Origin: Oscillibacter sp.
GTDB lineage: Bacteria; Bacillota; Clostridia; Oscillospirales; Oscillospiraceae
Reading direction: 5' to 3'
NCBI GenBank assembly: GCA_022796315.1
Contig: JAAWIL010000112.1
Span: forward strand, 1 to 6,793
DNA: 6,793 nucleotides
Shown in pieces: positions 6,787 through 6,793 of this stretch (within the stretch, counting starts at the first letter, position 1; each line of letters starts with the position of its first letter). The position numbers were made by a program, and so were the translations under genes. The notes under the pieces were generated by a model. It made no database searches and was not told the origin of the DNA. It saw nothing but the letters and a program-made list of their open reading frames with translations.

Positions 6787-6793
6787 AAGGGTT

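Overview
The window is a compact, GC-rich chromosomal segment from a spore-forming Bacillota. It is most likely a clostridium of the Oscillospiraceae/Oscillospirales type. That placement is inferred from the high GC, the strong AGGAGG-type ribosome binding sites, the spore protease gene, the murG-murA-ftsQ-ftsZ order and the protein character; no database search was possible. It is mostly the 3' part of a division and cell wall (dcw) cluster, and I do not see a novel multi-gene system. The unexplained signal lies in the repeats at the two ends, in the ftsZ control region and in a few lineage-specific protein details.

Layout. Positions 1-258 hold no gene. They contain a composite palindromic repeat, including a 164-bp unit bounded by 20-bp inverted ends. 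Then come four plus-strand genes: murG (259-1395, TTG start), murA (1456-2706), ftsQ/divIB (2839-3615) and ftsZ (3777-4892). ftsZ has its own sigma-A type promoter (3665-3693) and ends at a near-perfect intrinsic terminator (4911-4948). After a leader of about 140 bases with several GC-rich hairpins comes spoIVB (5087-6091, probable TTG start), closed by a hairpin at 6103-6126. On the minus strand, convergent with spoIVB, is a small membrane protein of the YjjB/ThrE small-subunit type (6150-6608). From 6624 to the window end the composite repeat recurs in inverted orientation, its edge 3 bases from the ribosome binding site of that minus-strand gene.

How the genes work together. MurA commits UDP-GlcNAc to peptidoglycan synthesis and MurG makes lipid II at the membrane. 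FtsQ is the bitopic scaffold of the divisome and FtsZ the cytoskeletal ring that places septal synthesis. murG, murA and ftsQ have short gaps without terminators and probably share a transcript that starts upstream of the window; ftsZ can be transcribed independently. SpoIVB is the serine protease that signals from forespore to mother cell late in sporulation. The transporter subunit is functionally unrelated to the rest.
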